A stretch of 64,000 nucleotides of DNA from UBA4877 sp002399345 (GCA_036752905.1 DAIORT010000010.1:1-64000); one strand, 5' to 3'. Positions 43,152-52,213 are shown, numbered from the stretch's first letter. Numbers and translations are program-made. Notes: generated by a model not told the origin, from the sequence alone.

Positions 43152-44099
43152 TTGGAACAGGAACAGGTAAAAAACAGGAATTGGTCTGTGATTTTACGCG
43201 GGCTACAGTCCTTTATTGGACTTATCATTTTATGCATTATAATCAGTCTGCTCTCGCCGCGTTTTCTGACAACCGCAAATATATTAAATGTGCTGAGACA
43301 GACATCGCTGAATGCCGTTATGGCGATAGGTATGACTTTTGTAATACTTACGGGAGGAATAGACCTTTCGGTGGGGTCGGTGCTGGCGTTCTCCGGTATG
43401 GTGGCCGCTGGGCTTTCTCATTCGGGCATGAATGCGGCTGGTGCTATCATCGTTGGTCTCATTATCGGTACGGTTTTAGGCTTTTTTAACGGCCTGGCCG
43501 TTACCAAGGGCAACGTTCCCCCATTTATAGCAACCCTTGCCATGATGACCATGGCTAGGGGCGCCACACTGGTTTATTCCAACGGGCAGCCCAAGACGGG
43601 CCTGGGCGATGACTTTTTCTTTTTGGGTAATGGCAAGGTCATGGCAATACCTTTCCCAGCTGTTGTATTGATTATAGTGCTTATCATAGCTTATTACATA
43701 CTAAGTCAGACGGCAACGGGCAGATATGTCTATGCGACAGGCAGCAACGAAAAAGCAGCGGGGCTTTCCGGTATAAAGACGGAAAGGATAAAGATACTTG
43801 TCTATGCGGTATCGGGATTTTGCGCGGCAATGAGCGGCATGATTGTCACATCAATGCTTAACTCCGCTTCTCCTACCGCGGGATCAGGCGGCGAACTGGA
43901 TGCTATTGCCGCCGTGGTGCTTGGTGGAACCAGTCTTTCCGGCGGACAGGGAAACGTGGGTGGGACCATAATAGGTGCTCTTATCATAGGTGTGCTTAAT
44001 AACGGGCTCAACCTTTTAAATGTATCCTCATATTACCAGCAGCTGATAAAGGGTGTTGTAATACTGGGAGCGGTGTTGATTGATCGTAAAAGAAGGTAG
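43152..44099 (+). CDS. rbsC: Ribose ABC transporter permease
   Basis: A 315-residue permease of the monosaccharide importer family with about eight to nine membrane segments. LRQTSLNAVMAIGMTFVILT, GGIDLSVGSVLAFSGM and DAIAAVVLGGTSLSGGQGN are family signatures, the last being the contact loop for RbsA. It begins with TTG 43152, 3 bp after the rbsA stop and preceded by GGGGGTG. It contains GGCCTGGCC at 43491. Confidence 0.95.
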   Translation: MEQEQVKNRNWSVILRGLQSFIGLIILCIIISLLSPRFLTTANILNVLRQTSLNAVMAIGMTFVILTGGIDLSVGSVLAFSGMVAAGLSHSGMNAAGAIIVGLIIGTVLGFFNGLAVTKGNVPPFIATLAMMTMARGATLVYSNGQPKTGLGDDFFFLGNGKVMAIPFPAVVLIIVLIIAYYILSQTATGRYVYATGSNEKAAGLSGIKTERIKILVYAVSGFCAAMSGMIVTSMLNSASPTAGSGGELDAIAAVVLGGTSLSGGQGNVGGTIIGALIIGVLNNGLNLLNVSSYYQQLIKGVVILGAVLIDRKRR

Positions 44100-44151
44100 A
44101 GATACCTTTTTATATAAAATAAATTTATATATTAATAGGAGGGATAAGCTG

Positions 44152-45078
44152 ATGAAAAGATTGGTATCAACACTATTGATTTTGTTTCTTGCTTTGGGAG
44201 TAATGACAGGATGCGGTACAAGCCAGACACAGAATGAGCAGCCAAGTCAGGGACAGAAGACAGAAGAGAAAAAGATCGGCCTGGTAGTTTCCACACTGAA
44301 TAACCCGTTTTTTGTCACTTTGAGGGATGGAGCCCAGAAGAAGGCCGATGAGCTGGGATATAAGCTGGTGGTATTGGACTCGCAGAATGATTCATCCAAG
44401 GAGCTTTCCAACGTACAGGACATACTACAGCAAGGCATAAGCCTGCTTATGATTAATCCCGTGGACAGCGATGCGGTGGTCAATGCTGTAAAGCTAGCCA
44501 ACGATGCAGACATGCCTGTTATAACACTGGACAGGACTTCAAACGGCGGAGAGGTTGTGTCTCACATAGCCTCGGACAATGTTGCAGGCGGAAAGATGGC
44601 GGGTGAATATATTACAAAGCAGTTAAACAACAAAGGCAAAGTGGTACAGCTTGAAGGTATTCCGGGTTCATCTTCTACCAGAGATAGGGGCAAAGGTTTT
44701 AAAGAGGCCATAGACGATACGCAGCTTGATGTGGTGGCTTCCCAGACCGCTGAATTTGACAGAACCAAGGGAATGACTGTAATGGAAAATATACTGCAGG
44801 CACAGCCCGAGATAGACGCCATATTCTCACAAAATGACGAAATGGCTTTGGGTGCGCTGCAGGCAGTTGAGACAGCAGGCAGGAAGGGTATAAAAATAGT
44901 TGGGTTTGATGCAACGGACGATGCCGTGAAAGCTGTGAAGGACGGCAGAATGGCCGCTACGATAGCTCAGCAACCTGAAAAGATAGGATCGATGGGCGTG
45001 GAGAATGCGGACAAGGTAATAAAAGGTGAGAAGATACCAGACAGCGTGCCGGTTGATCTGAAATTAGTAACAAAGTAA
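44152..45078 (+). CDS. rbsB: Ribose ABC transporter substrate-binding lipoprotein
   Basis: A 308-residue ribose-binding lipoprotein. The lipobox gives lipidated Cys21 (VMTGC). The binding domain has STLNNPFFVTLRDGA, INPVDSDAV, VITLDRTSNGGEV and IFSQNDEMALGALQA. ATG 44152 follows GGAGGG. The last 97 bp, including the stop, are repeated exactly at 50764-50860. The gene is intact, but it is now separated from its probable original terminator (50866) by the peptide-transporter insert. Confidence 0.95.
   Translation: MKRLVSTLLILFLALGVMTGCGTSQTQNEQPSQGQKTEEKKIGLVVSTLNNPFFVTLRDGAQKKADELGYKLVVLDSQNDSSKELSNVQDILQQGISLLMINPVDSDAVVNAVKLANDADMPVITLDRTSNGGEVVSHIASDNVAGGKMAGEYITKQLNNKGKVVQLEGIPGSSSTRDRGKGFKEAIDDTQLDVVASQTAEFDRTKGMTVMENILQAQPEIDAIFSQNDEMALGALQAVETAGRKGIKIVGFDATDDAVKAVKDGRMAATIAQQPEKIGSMGVENADKVIKGEKIPDSVPVDLKLVTK
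44982..45078 (+). repeat. 97-bp perfect direct repeat, left copy (3' end of rbsB)
   Basis: I compared this stretch base by base with 50764-50860 and found no difference. It begins at GATAGGATCG and ends with the rbsB stop TAA. Identity stops at both edges: the flanking bases are AA before and ATTTATTG after in this copy, GT before and TAATAAAG after in the other. Confidence 0.97.
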
Positions 45079-45119
45079 ATTTATTGCTCGATATTTGGAG
45101 AGCCTTTAAAGTGCATATT

Positions 45120-45152
45120 AAAGCCGCTTGAGAATTAAACTCAGGTGGCTTT
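45120..45152 (+). terminator. Terminator inside the insert, after rbsB
   Basis: A 13-bp stem pairs AAAGCCGCTTGAG (45120-45132) with CTCAGGTGGCTTT (45140-45152), with two G-U pairs, starting 41 bp after rbsB. It would end rbs transcription before the peptide operon. The T-tract is weak. Confidence 0.6.
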
Positions 45153-45280
45153 AGTAGTATATATTGGAAATATATATTATCTGAAAAAATTGTCTGTTAG
45201 TCAGGTATTAAAGATATAGATTTACTCTATTTTAATTTATATTACTATTACAAATTTAACTTTGACCATCGGATTCTTAT

Positions 45281-45301
45281 ATGCTAATGTTTAGTTAGCA
45301 T
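45281..45301. promoter_or_regulatory. Palindrome upstream of the peptide-transporter operon
   Basis: Perfect arms ATGCTAA (45281-45287) and TTAGCAT (45295-45301) lie 7 bp apart, about 65 bp before the first gene. Size and place suit an operator; the regulator is unknown and not encoded in the insert. Confidence 0.4.
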
Positions 45302-45365
45302 TCAAATATTAACGTTTTTATATAATATATTTTATTAATTAAATTTAATGGGAGGGAAGGATATT

Positions 45366-46913
45366 TTGAGAGGAAAACGCTTGTGCATATTTATATGTAT
45401 AATATTGGTTTTATCCGTTTTTAGTGGTTGTCAAGATTCAAATAATAATGCCGAAAATGGTAACCCAAAAGAAGTGAGCAGTAAGAATGAAAAAACTTTT
45501 ACCTATGCAGTTTCAGATGATCCGGGAAATACTTTAAATGTTCTTACAGCGGATGACAGAGTTTCACTTATGATGGCAAAATTAGTTGCAACGCCTTTAT
45601 ATTCTATGAATGCAGACGGAAGCCTTAATTATTACATAGCAGAAAATCTTGAACCTTCGGAAGATGGTTTGACATATACCTGTAAGTTAAAATCGGGAAT
45701 TACATGGAGTGATGGTGAGCCCGTTACTGCGGATGATGTTGTTTTTACATATGAGGAATTCATAAAAGAAGATAACGGTCAAGTTCTCACTATTAACGGT
45801 CAGCCGATTAAGGTTAAAAAAATAGATGACGAAAATGTTGAATTTAAACTACCGGCAGTGAGTGCAAGCATTAAAGAAAATTTATGTACGCCTTTCATTG
45901 TACCGAAACATGTATTTGAGGGAAAAGAAGATGTAACAGTAAGTTTGAATGATAAAAAAATAGTAGGTACGGGGCCATATATATTCGATGAATATAAAGC
46001 CGGAGAATATATAAGTTTCACTAAAAATCCATCATATATGAATGGAGAAGCAAATATAGACAAAATTATACTGCGCATTATTAAAGATGATGATACCGCA
46101 AAACTTGCTTTAAAAAATGGAGAAATTGATGCATGGATTGGACTTCCCTCCAAGATGAACGGGTTGGAAAAATTTACTGTGACACCGTACAGCGAAGGTC
46201 GTATAGCATACCTGAGACTAAATCGAGTATCTGACAATATGAAGGATTCGGAATATAGAAAGGGCATTTTTTATGCTCTTGACCGAGAAGAAATACTTAA
46301 GGCAGCATATTCTTCCATGGAGTATGCTTCGGCGGGGTACTCTTTCTTACCTAAGAATAACAGCTACTATACTGAAAATGTAGAGAAATATGAGCAAAAC
46401 ATTGAAAAATCCAAAAAACTTACTGCAGAGGGAAGCAGAAAATTATCGCTTTGCTATATTGGAACAGATCCTGCCCAGAAGGCTGAGGCTCTTGTAATTC
46501 AAGCCCAGCTAAAGATAGTGGGGCTTGATGTTGAATTAAATGGATTAGATCAGGCAGCATATATGGCAGCAGCTTATGATAATGACAATAAAAACTATGA
46601 TATGTATTTAGGCGGCTATATCATGACTTTTGATCCTGATGGATTTAGGCCCTTGTATGGAACAGGGCAGATGATGAACTTCGCTAGTGAAAAAGTGGAC
46701 AACTTGTTTGAGCAAGGAAAAACGGAGCTTGATCCAAAAAAACGAGCTAAAATATATGATGAACTCCAAATGGAAGTTTCCAAAGAAGCACTTTTCTATC
46801 CATTCGGAGAAAATTTAAGAATACTTGTTACAAACAGTGAAATAAAAGGTATTAAGGAAGCAGGGTTGGTTCCAATATATACTTTTGAGGATATGTCAAA
46901 ATTGTCAAGATAA
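45366..46913 (+). CDS. Peptide ABC transporter substrate-binding lipoprotein (family 5)
   Basis: A 515-residue SBP family 5 lipoprotein. TTG 45366 is chosen: GGGAGGG lies 9 nt ahead and the protein then begins MRGKRLCIFICI with lipobox VFSGC (Cys22). The frame also opens at ATG 45348, but that would put the ribosome site inside the gene. Family motifs are AENLEPSEDGLTYTCKLKSG, ITWSDGEPVTADDVVFTYE and IVGTGPYIFDEY. It captures di- or oligopeptides (some relatives bind nickel) for the permeases encoded downstream. It is the first gene of the inserted operon. Confidence 0.88.
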   Translation: MRGKRLCIFICIILVLSVFSGCQDSNNNAENGNPKEVSSKNEKTFTYAVSDDPGNTLNVLTADDRVSLMMAKLVATPLYSMNADGSLNYYIAENLEPSEDGLTYTCKLKSGITWSDGEPVTADDVVFTYEEFIKEDNGQVLTINGQPIKVKKIDDENVEFKLPAVSASIKENLCTPFIVPKHVFEGKEDVTVSLNDKKIVGTGPYIFDEYKAGEYISFTKNPSYMNGEANIDKIILRIIKDDDTAKLALKNGEIDAWIGLPSKMNGLEKFTVTPYSEGRIAYLRLNRVSDNMKDSEYRKGIFYALDREEILKAAYSSMEYASAGYSFLPKNNSYYTENVEKYEQNIEKSKKLTAEGSRKLSLCYIGTDPAQKAEALVIQAQLKIVGLDVELNGLDQAAYMAAAYDNDNKNYDMYLGGYIMTFDPDGFRPLYGTGQMMNFASEKVDNLFEQGKTELDPKKRAKIYDELQMEVSKEALFYPFGENLRILVTNSEIKGIKEAGLVPIYTFEDMSKLSR

Positions 46914-46967
46914 GGTAGAAAGAGAGGACTTTGTGCTTTTTTATTATACGTAAAAGGAATAATTAAT

Positions 46968-47921
46968 ATGTTAAAATATATTTTTAAAAGATTATTGGTT
47001 GCAATTCCATTAATTTTTGTTATTACCATTATTTGTTTTTTACTTATTTACATTGCACCTTATGATGCAGTGGACGCAATGGTATCTCCTAAAATGTCAA
47101 AACAGGAGATAGAAGCAAAAAAAGAACAGGCAGGACTTAATGATCCTTTCTATGTTCAATACGGGAAATGGTTTAAAAACTTATGCCATGGTGAATGGGG
47201 ATATTCGTTGACTAGCGGTACAAATATACGTCAAGATCTGAAGATCTATATTCCTAATACCATAAAACTAGTATTGCCGTCTTATTTTACGGCATTTTTC
47301 CTATCTATTATATTAGGGCTGATTGCCGGTAGTAATTATAATAAGCAAATTGACCGAATAATTGACGCGATATCTTCTGTGGGTATTGCTATGCCTACTT
47401 TCTGGTTTGCTCTAATGGCTATGTATGTTTTTGGATATCATTTAAAGATTTTTCCTCTAATGGGGATGCACACTATTGGAAAAGAAAAATCTTTGATAGA
47501 TTTTATATACCATTTTACAATGCCTTATGTTGTACTGACCATTGGTTTTCTACCAGAACTTGTACGCTATGTCAGAAGTTCTACAATTAGTGAATTTAAA
47601 GAGGACTATGTACTAATACAAAAATCTTTTGGCAGCAGTAAGACAAAAATTTTGTTGAACCATGTCAGCAAAAATGTAATGCTACCCATGGTTACTAAAC
47701 TGGGAATGGCCCTTCCTATGCTGGTAACCGGTGCAATTATTACGGAAACTATTTTTGCATGGCCGGGTGTGGGAACATATTACATGAAAGCAATCAGAAC
47801 TTTGGATTATCCTATTGTAATGATTATTCTTGTTTTATCTGGTACATTAGTTATTTTGGGTAATTTACTGGCTGATATACTTTATTGTCTTATTGATCCA
47901 AGGATAAGAATAACGGAGTGA
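46968..47921 (+). CDS. Peptide ABC transporter permease, DppB type
   Basis: A 317-residue permease of the DppB/OppB type with six membrane segments. LKYIFKRLLVAIPLIFVITII is the usual first segment, GLNDPFYVQYGKWFKNLCHGE the conserved extracytoplasmic loop, and AIITETIFAWPGVGTYYMKAI the C-terminal family run. The loop that contacts the ATPases is near VLIQKSFGSSK. It is six bp from the next permease gene. Codon use is AT-rich like the rest of the insert. Confidence 0.92.
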   Translation: MLKYIFKRLLVAIPLIFVITIICFLLIYIAPYDAVDAMVSPKMSKQEIEAKKEQAGLNDPFYVQYGKWFKNLCHGEWGYSLTSGTNIRQDLKIYIPNTIKLVLPSYFTAFFLSIILGLIAGSNYNKQIDRIIDAISSVGIAMPTFWFALMAMYVFGYHLKIFPLMGMHTIGKEKSLIDFIYHFTMPYVVLTIGFLPELVRYVRSSTISEFKEDYVLIQKSFGSSKTKILLNHVSKNVMLPMVTKLGMALPMLVTGAIITETIFAWPGVGTYYMKAIRTLDYPIVMIILVLSGTLVILGNLLADILYCLIDPRIRITE

Positions 47922-47927
47922 CAGATA

Positions 47928-48785
47928 ATGGAGAAAAGGAAATTTACATATTTTAAAAAAGAGATTCTCCACAATAAAAAAGCGTTTATTTCACTGATGT
48001 TTTTAATCTTGATCGTTTTTAATAGTATTTCAATTGGTTTTTATGATTGTGATCCTGATGCAATTAATATAAGCAATATGCTGGCAAAGCCCTCTATGCT
48101 GCATTGGTTCGGTACCGATGAACTGGGCAGAGATTATTTAATCCGTGTAATTTACGGTGGGCGGGTATCTCTGACGGTAGGTGTTCTTGCAATGCTGACT
48201 TCTATTATAATTGGAACAGTCGCGGGGATTTCAGCAGGGTATTTTGGAGGGCACATTGACAATTTTATTATGCGTCTTGTAGATATCTTTTCTGCTGTGC
48301 CGTGGATCATTATGGTAACTGTTGTGAGCTTATTAATAAAAAAAGGTATTTTTTCGATTATTTTAGTAATAGGCATGTTTAGCTGGATGGAAATTGCAAG
48401 GCTTGTAAGGGCTGAAACTCTTACTTTGAAACAAAGGGATTATATACAGTACGCCGATTTCATTGGAACAAATCCCTGGAAAATAATGTGGAGTCATATT
48501 ATTCCGGCGGTTTTACCAACTATAATTACTGCAGCAACTACGGCAGTTGCTGATGCAATTATGACAGAAAGTTCCATGAGCTTTTTAGGTATTGGAGTTC
48601 AGGCACCTATGGCAAGCTGGGGAAGCCTTTTGCAGAGTGCTCAAGCTAATCTTGATAAGGCCTTTTATATGGCAGTAATACCGGGGATACTTATTATTTT
48701 GACTATCTGTTCTTTCAACAATTTAGGTAATTTAATTCGAGCTTTTGCAGAACCAAAAAGCAGGTCGGGAGAAAGTAATGGATAA
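47928..48785 (+). CDS. Peptide ABC transporter permease, DppC type
   Basis: A 285-residue permease of the DppC/OppC type. LHWFGTDELGRDYLIRVIYGG followed by RVSLTVG is the diagnostic N-terminal stretch, and YADFIGTNPWKIMWSHIIPAV is the loop that meets the ATPase subunits. ESSMSFLGIGVQAPMASWGS comes near the end. It overlaps the following ATPase gene by 8 bp. Confidence 0.92.
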   Translation: MEKRKFTYFKKEILHNKKAFISLMFLILIVFNSISIGFYDCDPDAINISNMLAKPSMLHWFGTDELGRDYLIRVIYGGRVSLTVGVLAMLTSIIIGTVAGISAGYFGGHIDNFIMRLVDIFSAVPWIIMVTVVSLLIKKGIFSIILVIGMFSWMEIARLVRAETLTLKQRDYIQYADFIGTNPWKIMWSHIIPAVLPTIITAATTAVADAIMTESSMSFLGIGVQAPMASWGSLLQSAQANLDKAFYMAVIPGILIILTICSFNNLGNLIRAFAEPKSRSGESNG

Positions 48786-49761
48786 ATTAATGGAAGTAAA
48801 TAATTTAAAAACCGTATTTAAATTGAATAGGAAGATTTTAACTGCTATACAAGATATCAACTTTGAAATTTATTCAGGAGAGGTACTTGGGGTCGTAGGA
48901 GAATCCGGTAGTGGAAAAAGCCTTATGATGAAAAGCATTATGGGAATACTTCCGAATAATGCGATGATTGAAGAAGGGCAAGTCTTATATAAGGGAGTGA
49001 ATATTTTAAGCCTAGAAGAAAAAGAAAAGAGGAAGCTTAGAGGAAAAGAAATATCCATGATTTTTCAAGATCCTATGACTGCACTGGATCCTTTACGGAC
49101 GGTTGAATACCATTTGAAAGAAGTTATATTAAGACACCAAGGTGGCGGGAAAGTATATTCTCGGAAAAAAGCTATAGAGATGCTTAAGAAAGTAGGCATC
49201 AGAAATGCTGAAGAGCGTATGAAGCAATATCCGCATGAATTTAGTGGAGGTATGCGGCAAAGGGTGCTTATTGCTATGGCTCTTTCCTGTGAGCCATCAC
49301 TACTGATTGCTGATGAGCCGGTAACAGCATTAGACGTAACAACTCAATTACAAATCTTGAATTTGCTTAAAGAATTGCAAATAGAACATCAGATGGCAAT
49401 AATCCTTATCTCTCATGACTTAGGGGTAACATCAGATATGTGCACACGGGTTATCATTATGTATGGTGGACGTATTATGGAGGAAGGTACTAAAAATCAA
49501 ATATTTTTTCATCCCAAACATCCATATACTAAAGCACTTTTAAGATCATCTATGGATATAGAAAAGGGCATAGGAAGAAGACTATATACTATTGAAGGTT
49601 ATCCTCCTTCATTGAATGAATATTTACAGGGCTGTCCATTTGAAAAACGGTGCAGATATGCATTTGAAAAATGCAGGGATAAAGTGCCGAAATACCAATA
49701 TTATGAAGATGGACACCGTGCTCTATGCCACTTAAGAGGAGAGGAACTGGATGAGAGATGA
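48778..49761 (+). CDS. Peptide ABC transporter ATP-binding protein, DppD type
   Basis: A 327-residue ABC ATPase with the OppD/DppD C-terminal extension. Walker A is GESGSGKSLMM, the signature is EFSGGMRQRVLIAMAL, Walker B LLIADEPVTALD, and the C-terminal cysteine cluster (GCPFEKRCRYAFEKC) is the iron-sulfur-type motif of this subfamily. ATG 48778 follows GGGAG; an in-frame ATG 33 bp upstream lies deep in the permease gene. It pairs with the next gene as a heterodimer. Confidence 0.92.
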   Translation: MDKLMEVNNLKTVFKLNRKILTAIQDINFEIYSGEVLGVVGESGSGKSLMMKSIMGILPNNAMIEEGQVLYKGVNILSLEEKEKRKLRGKEISMIFQDPMTALDPLRTVEYHLKEVILRHQGGGKVYSRKKAIEMLKKVGIRNAEERMKQYPHEFSGGMRQRVLIAMALSCEPSLLIADEPVTALDVTTQLQILNLLKELQIEHQMAIILISHDLGVTSDMCTRVIIMYGGRIMEEGTKNQIFFHPKHPYTKALLRSSMDIEKGIGRRLYTIEGYPPSLNEYLQGCPFEKRCRYAFEKCRDKVPKYQYYEDGHRALCHLRGEELDER

Positions 49762-50725
49762 TATTTTAATATCTGTTGAAAATTTAAAAAAGTATTTTCC
49801 TGTACGAAGAGGTATTTTAAAAGAGAAAAAATACATAGAGGCAGTAGATGGAGTAAGTCTTGATATTCACAAAGGTGAAACTTTTGGACTTGTAGGAGAG
49901 TCAGGGTGCGGGAAATCCACATTAGGCAAATGCATTATTCGTATGTATGATATCACTTCAGGAGAAATTTACTTTAAAAATAAGGAAATAGGTAAATTAA
50001 AATCAAATGAAATTAAATCTCTTAGGAATAATAGCATGCAGATTGTTTTTCAAGATCCTTACTCTGCATTAGATCCTTCATGGACAGTTGCTAAAATTCT
50101 TAGTGAACCGTTAATGCAGAAAAAAGCATCAACCAAAGAATGTATAGAGAAGGGCAAATATCTTCTTAACAAGGTGGGTATGAACGAGATGGATATGGAG
50201 AAGCACCCCTATGAATTTAGCGGTGGACAGAAGCAAAGAATTGGTATTGCAAGGGCATTAATGGCAAATCCAGAGTTTGTAGTGTGTGATGAACCCATAT
50301 CTGCACTTGATGTTTCCGTTCAAGCTCAAGTTATAAATTTGCTTAAGGATTTACAGGAGGAGTTTGGGCTTACTTACCTTTTCACATCACATGATTTATC
50401 AATTGTTCAGTATATGAGTGATTGGATTGGTGTCATGTACAGTGGAAAAATCGTTGAATCAGGTTATAGCAAAAAAGTTTATGAAAACCCATTGCATCCT
50501 TATACCAAAGTACTTCTGGCCGCAATTCCATCTATATACCCGGAAAAGAGAAAAGAAGGTATTCCTTTAAACCTAGAAATCCTGGATGATTTATCAAATG
50601 TACACAAAGGATGTCCTTTTGTATATGGCTGTGAATATGCCGAAGAACACTGCAGAGAATGTAAACCTTTATTGCAGGAAGTACAAAGTGGGCATTTTGT
50701 TGCTTGCTTCCATTACTCAGGATGA
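49751..50725 (+). CDS. Peptide ABC transporter ATP-binding protein, DppF type
   Basis: A 324-residue ABC ATPase of the DppF/OppF type. Walker A is GESGCGKSTLGK, QIVFQDPYSALDPSWTV is the subfamily Q-loop run, EFSGGQKQRIGIARAL the signature and FVVCDEPISALDVSVQ Walker B. The end again has clustered cysteines (GCPFVYGCEYAEEHC). It overlaps the previous gene by 11 bp and is the last gene of the insert, 38 bp before the right repeat. Confidence 0.92.
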   Translation: MRDDILISVENLKKYFPVRRGILKEKKYIEAVDGVSLDIHKGETFGLVGESGCGKSTLGKCIIRMYDITSGEIYFKNKEIGKLKSNEIKSLRNNSMQIVFQDPYSALDPSWTVAKILSEPLMQKKASTKECIEKGKYLLNKVGMNEMDMEKHPYEFSGGQKQRIGIARALMANPEFVVCDEPISALDVSVQAQVINLLKDLQEEFGLTYLFTSHDLSIVQYMSDWIGVMYSGKIVESGYSKKVYENPLHPYTKVLLAAIPSIYPEKRKEGIPLNLEILDDLSNVHKGCPFVYGCEYAEEHCRECKPLLQEVQSGHFVACFHYSG

Positions 50726-50763
50726 TGAAATAGTTAGAAAAACAGTTTACTACCGGACAGAGT

Positions 50764-50860
50764 GATAGGATCGATGGGCGTGGAGAATGCGGACAAGGTA
50801 ATAAAAGGTGAGAAGATACCAGACAGCGTGCCGGTTGATCTGAAATTAGTAACAAAGTAA
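50764..50860 (+). repeat. 97-bp perfect direct repeat, right copy (orphan rbsB 3' fragment)
   Basis: It is identical to 44982-45078 and encodes the last 31 or so residues of RbsB plus the stop, with no upstream gene in frame. A strong terminator follows 5 bp later, which is where the original rbsB operon probably ended. This copy is therefore likely the ancestral junction with the downstream DNA, now cut off from rbsB. Confidence 0.95.
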
Positions 50861-50865
50861 TAATA

Positions 50866-50895
50866 AAGCCCGCCTTAATAGGCGGGCTTAAAATA
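50866..50895. terminator. Bidirectional terminator, probably the original end of the rbs operon
   Basis: Perfect arms AAGCCCGCC (50866-50874) and GGCGGGCTT (50881-50889) are followed by AAAATATTTTT. It lies 5 bp after the right rbsB fragment. The stop of the leftward flavin oxidoreductase gene sits in its loop, so it serves both directions. Confidence 0.85.
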
Positions 50896-51963
50896 TTTTT
50901 CTGCTTGCTCCGTAAGCTCTTCCATAAGTTCGCGAACATGAACGATCTTATTCACCCTGTATACATTTTCACCGCAGAATGCAAATCCGTCTTTCATGTT
51001 TCCTTTCTGGGCGTTTAAGAGTGCCTGCGCTATGCAGTAAGGTGCTTTCTTTGAATCACATGGCGTAAGGCAGTGATATTTGCAGAAATCAGGTGTCCTC
51101 TTATGATTTTCCACATCGGAAAGGAATGAATTTTTTATTGCCCGTCCGGGCATGCCTACCGGGCTTTGTATAATTACCACGTCTTCTTTGCCCGCTTTTA
51201 AATATGTTTGTTTGAATTCCGGTGAGGCGTCGCATTCATATGTCCCTACGAACCTTGTTGCCATCTGTACGCCGCCGGCGCCCATATTTAAATATCCGGC
51301 TATGTCTTTACCGTCAAATATTCCACCTGCCGCTATTATAGGTATCTTTTTGCCATATTCCTGCTCATAGGGTTCCACCGCTTCTATAACAGCGGGTACA
51401 AGATTCTCCAGTTTGTAATCGTTAATATGCGCCAGCTGTTCCAATTTGAACCCGAGGTGGCCGCCCGCTTTAGGTCCCTCGACTATGACGGCGTCCGGAC
51501 AGTATTTATGCTTTCTGTCCCACACCTTGCATATAAGGGAAGCCGCCCGGGCTGAAGAAACTATTGGTACTGCCTTTGTGTGTGTTCCCTTTACGTACTT
51601 AGGAAGGCTTAAGGGTAGCCCCGCACCCGATACAATAAAGTCTATCCCTGCTTCTACAGAGGTTTTTACCATGCTTTTATATTCCGTAATGGCCGTTAAG
51701 ATATTAATTCCTATGATTCCTTTTGGAGCAAGTTTTCTTGCCTTCCTTATTTCTCTTTGCAGCGCCTCTATATTGGCCCTTCTAATGTTGGTTCCCCATT
51801 TGGGATCGCTGAGGGACAGGTGAAGCCCGGATATAACTCCTATGCCACCAGCATTAGCTACGGCAGCGGCCAGGCCGGACATGGAAATTCCTACCCCCAT
51901 GCCTCCTTGTATAATGGGAATCTTAGCTTCTAAATCGCCTATTTTAAGTGATGGTAGTTTCAC
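50875..51963 (-). CDS. Flavin-dependent nitronate monooxygenase/2-nitropropane dioxygenase-like oxidoreductase
   Basis: A 362-residue TIM-barrel FMN enzyme. IIQGGMGVGISMSGLAAAVANAGGIG at the start is split here as IIQGGMGVGISMSG and LAAAVANAGGIGVISG. EGPKAGGHLG holds the His near the flavin, and AAGGIFDGKDIAGYLNMGAGGVQMATRF is given as AAGGIFDGKDI and MGAGGVQMATRF. Extra cysteines near the end (FCKYHCLTPCDSKKAPYC) are common in the clostridial long form. Activity may be nitronate oxidation or enoyl-ACP reduction (FabK-like). It starts with GTG 51963 after AAAGGAGG and carries GGCCAGGCC at 51868. Confidence 0.85.
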   Translation of the reverse strand: MKLPSLKIGDLEAKIPIIQGGMGVGISMSGLAAAVANAGGIGVISGLHLSLSDPKWGTNIRRANIEALQREIRKARKLAPKGIIGINILTAITEYKSMVKTSVEAGIDFIVSGAGLPLSLPKYVKGTHTKAVPIVSSARAASLICKVWDRKHKYCPDAVIVEGPKAGGHLGFKLEQLAHINDYKLENLVPAVIEAVEPYEQEYGKKIPIIAAGGIFDGKDIAGYLNMGAGGVQMATRFVGTYECDASPEFKQTYLKAGKEDVVIIQSPVGMPGRAIKNSFLSDVENHKRTPDFCKYHCLTPCDSKKAPYCIAQALLNAQKGNMKDGFAFCGENVYRVNKIVHVRELMEELTEQAEKYFKPAY

Positions 51964-52147
51964 GTTTCTCCTCCTTTTTATTGTTTCTTATTCACTCTTG
52001 CCCATCATACCACATGGAAAACGTTAAGTCACCAGTTATTTATTAAGAACGTATCGTATTGCTTTCTATGGCTACAATATAAAAATAGTGATTTTATAAC
52101 CATGATCCACATAAAACTTTTTAAAAGAAATTTAAAATTAAGCAGGA

Positions 52148-52176
52148 GAATTATTATTAACGTCGAATTATTATTA
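52148..52176 (+). promoter_or_regulatory. 12-bp direct repeat upstream of rubrerythrin
   Basis: GAATTATTATTA occurs at 52148-52159 and again at 52165-52176, 17 bp apart start to start, in the promoter region of the rubrerythrin gene. It could bind a peroxide- or oxygen-responsive regulator; it is only loosely like a PerR box (TTATAAT-type). Confidence 0.4.
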
Positions 52177-52213
52177 TATACACTAAAAAATAAATCTATA
52201 GGAGGAAGATATA

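Larger units (their letters stand above)
45079..50763. mobile_element. 5.7-kb insert carrying a peptide ABC transporter, flanked by 97-bp direct repeats
   Basis: The segment between the two rbsB 3'-end copies holds exactly one five-gene dpp/opp-type operon with its own upstream terminator and operator-like palindrome. It is visibly more AT-rich than the rbs genes and lacks the GGCC(A/T)GGCC word. There is no integrase, transposase or terminal inverted repeat. The perfect repeat implies a recent event: circle integration by homology, staggered-break repair, or recombination with a related strain. The mechanism is inference, and an assembly join error is not excluded. Confidence 0.7.

Noticed and set aside
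45079..50763. Classical transposon or prophage as the source of the peptide-transporter insert
   Set aside because: No transposase, integrase, terminal inverted repeats or phage genes are present; only the long direct repeat supports mobility.
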